Positions 61,896-64,000 of a stretch of DNA of 64,000 nt are shown here, one piece after another. The notes below the pieces were generated by a model, which worked only from the letters and a program-made list of their open reading frames with translations, was not told the DNA's origin and did not search any database. The DNA comes from Nemania diffusa (lineage: Eukaryota > Ascomycota > Sordariomycetes > Xylariales > Xylariaceae): positions 558,001 to 622,000 of the forward strand of contig JBBPUQ010000004.1 of the NCBI GenBank assembly GCA_038501195.1, read 5' to 3'. Numbering within the stretch: the first letter of the stretch is position 1; every line of letters starts with the position of its first letter. A program made the position numbers and the translations under genes.

Positions 61896-63405
61896 TAAAT
61901 ATAATAATTAATTTTAATTTTATAAAAGCTTAAAAATTTAATTTTAACTAATAAAATTAGTTTAATATTATAATTTAACTTTTAGTTCGACTTTTTAAAT
62001 TTTATTAATTATAAAAACTTATATTTATTATATTTTAATAAATAAAATTTAAATTTACTTTATTTTATATAATATATTTTTTTTTGTTTATATTTTTAAA
62101 TGTGCTATTTTTTATTTTAATAATATATTAAAATTAATTAAATAATTTTTTAATAATAAAAATATAACTTGCTTTTTTATTTAAATAAATTATATAATTG
62201 TTTTTATTAAACTTTTTTTTAACAGTAATTATAAAATATTAAAATATATTATTAATAATTTAATATATTGTTTTAAATTTATAAAATTATAAAAAACTTT
62301 ATTATAGTTTAAAAATAATAAATTTATTTTTTAAATTAGCTATATTTTTAAAATTATAATTAAATATTAAAAAAATAACATTTAAAATAAATAAAAAATT
62401 TAACTATTTAATATAAAGTTTTAAATAATAAAACAAGTTATTTTTTATAAAAAGTAATATATAATATTATTTATATATATATATAGTTAAATATATAAAT
62501 AATATATATATAATTTATTTAAAAAAAACTTTAATATATTTTTATATATATTAATTATACTTTTTAATTAAATTAAAAGTTTTATTATAATATTTATATA
62601 TAATACTATAATTAATTATAATAAATATTTCATTATTTAAGTTTAGATTTAAAAATAAAAAATTTATTAAAAAAGTTAAAGCTTTTTTTTGTTTTTATGT
62701 TATATAAGCTTAATTTTTTTTTTTTTGATATTTATTTTAATAGTTATTATTATTATTTTTATATTTAAAACTTTTTTTTTTATAAAAATTTATTATTTTT
62801 ATATTTTAATTAAAAAAATATTTAGTTTTTATTGTTTTATTTGTTTTTTTAATCACTATATTAATAAAACTTTTTTTTTTAAATAACTATTGTTATAATT
62901 AAAAAGTTTATTTTAGTAATATATAATATATATTTTATTAATATATTATTATTTTTAAAAAAATATAAATAATTTTTAATATTTAAATTTATATATATAT
63001 AAATAGTTATTATAACTTTATATTAATTATTATTATTTTTATTAAAAGTTTTTATTATTTTTTTATATTATAGTTTTTTTTAAATAAAATATATTATTAT
63101 TGCTTTATTATATAATATATTTTATAATATACAAATATTTTAAATAAACTTTTTAATTACTATTATAAATTATATTAAAAATTAATTAGTTAATTTTTTT
63201 AATAATATATTTAATTTTTAAGTTTAAAAATTTATTTTAGTTTTTATTATTAATTTAATAGTTTATTATAAAATTACTAATTTAATTAAAAAAGTTTATT
63301 ATAAAGCTAAAATTTAATAAATATTTTTTTTAATTAATTTTAAACTTTTTATGAAAAAGTTAAATTATTTAATAAAATAATATATCTTAATAAATATAAT
63401 GTTAA
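61896..63405. mobile_element. K3, right fragment
   Basis: Collinear with about 19140-19475 and 25575-26890 of K2 and with 42290-43680 of K1, without E and without the 226-base insert, so it confirms both as insertions. G and C are somewhat commoner than in K1 and K2. The plus-strand open frame 62689-62886 falls in T-runs and looks like a shadow of a minus-strand Lys/Asn-rich frame. Confidence 0.75.
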
Positions 63406-64000
63406 TTTAATATAAAATGTTTTGTTTTATTTTTTAATTTAAAACTATTTTAAATATAAAAGTTATTTTAAATATATTTAATAATAATATTATTAAAAAA
63501 GTATTGTTAAAAAAACATTATATAATATTGTTATAAAACTAACTTTTTTAAAAAACTTTTTTACTACTTTTAATTTTTGTTTTTTTTTTAAAAAAAAAAC
63601 AACATTTTTATTATATAATATAATATTAATAAAAACAAATCATTAATATAAACTAAAACATTATTATTAATAAATGTTATAACAAAATTTAAAAAATAAA
63701 ACTAATTTAATAAATAAAATAAAAGTTATAAAAATATATATTAATAAAAATTATTAAATAAATAAAAAGAAATTTAAAAAATATGAAGTAATAAAAATTA
63801 TTAAAAATATAAAAAATAAAAACTTTTAAATAAAAATTTAATAAATTGTTTTATAAATAAAACAAAAACTTTTAAAATTAAAAATATTATAATAATTTTA
63901 TATTAAAAAAAAAACTAAAACTTTTAAAACAAGAAATATTAATTTAAAAAAGCTAAAAATAAATTTAAATAATATATTAAAAAATTTTATATTATTAAAA
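63406..64000. other. Unassigned AT-rich sequence at the right edge
   Basis: K homology ends at about 63405. The plus strand turns from T-rich to A-rich at about 63600. TGTTAATTTAATATAAAATG at about 63399-63420 could open another LTR, but no partner is in the window. Confidence 0.35.

Noticed and set aside
62689..62886. 65-codon plus-strand open frame
   Set aside because: It runs through T-homopolymers in K3, has no counterpart kept in K1 or K2, and looks like chance in AT-rich DNA.
1..64000. Mitochondrial, apicomplexan or slime-mould DNA
   Set aside because: AT content would fit, but multiple LTR retrotransposons with all-transition divergence between LTR pairs and no genes point to a RIP-mutated fungal nuclear block.
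1..64000. CRISPR array, phage, bacterial operon or defence system
   Set aside because: No short regularly spaced repeats, no bacterial-type coding density and no ribosome binding sites; all repeats are long transposon copies.

Overview
The window is a gene-free, extremely AT-rich block. Whole 60-base lines (for example 7381-7440) contain no G or C, and I found no intact gene longer than a short remnant, no tRNA or rRNA, and no CRISPR array. What it holds is a pile of dead LTR retrotransposons, most of them inserted inside one another and decayed by C-to-T and G-to-A transitions. Recognisable Ty3/gypsy and Ty1/copia protein motifs are still readable, but Asp has become Asn, His and Cys have become Tyr, and Trp, Arg and Gln have become stop. 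The two 200-base LTRs of the best-preserved element differ at about 30 sites, all transitions, with no indel. This is the signature of repeat-induced point mutation (RIP), so the source is most likely an AT-rich isochore or pericentromeric/centromeric block of a filamentous ascomycete. I cannot name the species.

Layout by element family (names are mine). D (1-4350, minus strand): gypsy element entering from the left edge, moderately decayed, right LTR 4147-4350; a second truncated copy, J, lies at 45080-48702 on the plus strand. K: an unclassified ~8 kb LTR-type repeat present as K1 (4354-5418 and 40258-45079), K2 (7350-29291, interrupted) and K3 (49019-49240 and 61896-63405). G: gypsy-like, as G1 (5419-7294 and 35641-40257, plus) and G2 (49241-54858 and 61784-61895, minus), forming a long inverted pair. 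A family: gypsy, minus strand, as A (8783-16332, best preserved), B (7295-7350 and 29297-35640) and fragment C (48703-49018). E (19476-25574): another gypsy element on the minus strand. H (54859-61783): a Ty1/copia element on the plus strand.

The nesting can be read from shared flanks and target-site duplications. K1 was broken by G1. G1 was broken by B (ATATA on both sides, 28 kb apart). B's left LTR was broken by K2 (TATTAA on both sides). K2 was broken by A (ATTTT), by E (ATAAT) and by a ~226-base unmutated insert (25846-26071). Separately, K3 was broken by G2, and G2's LTR was broken by H. Two places show strand-asymmetric decay: the two LTRs of A, and a 44-base G-rich patch in G1 (38009-38052).

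No gene in this window is expected to make a functional product. The biology on show is genome defence (RIP, and probably heterochromatin) and the order of past transposition. I found no convincing new functional system.
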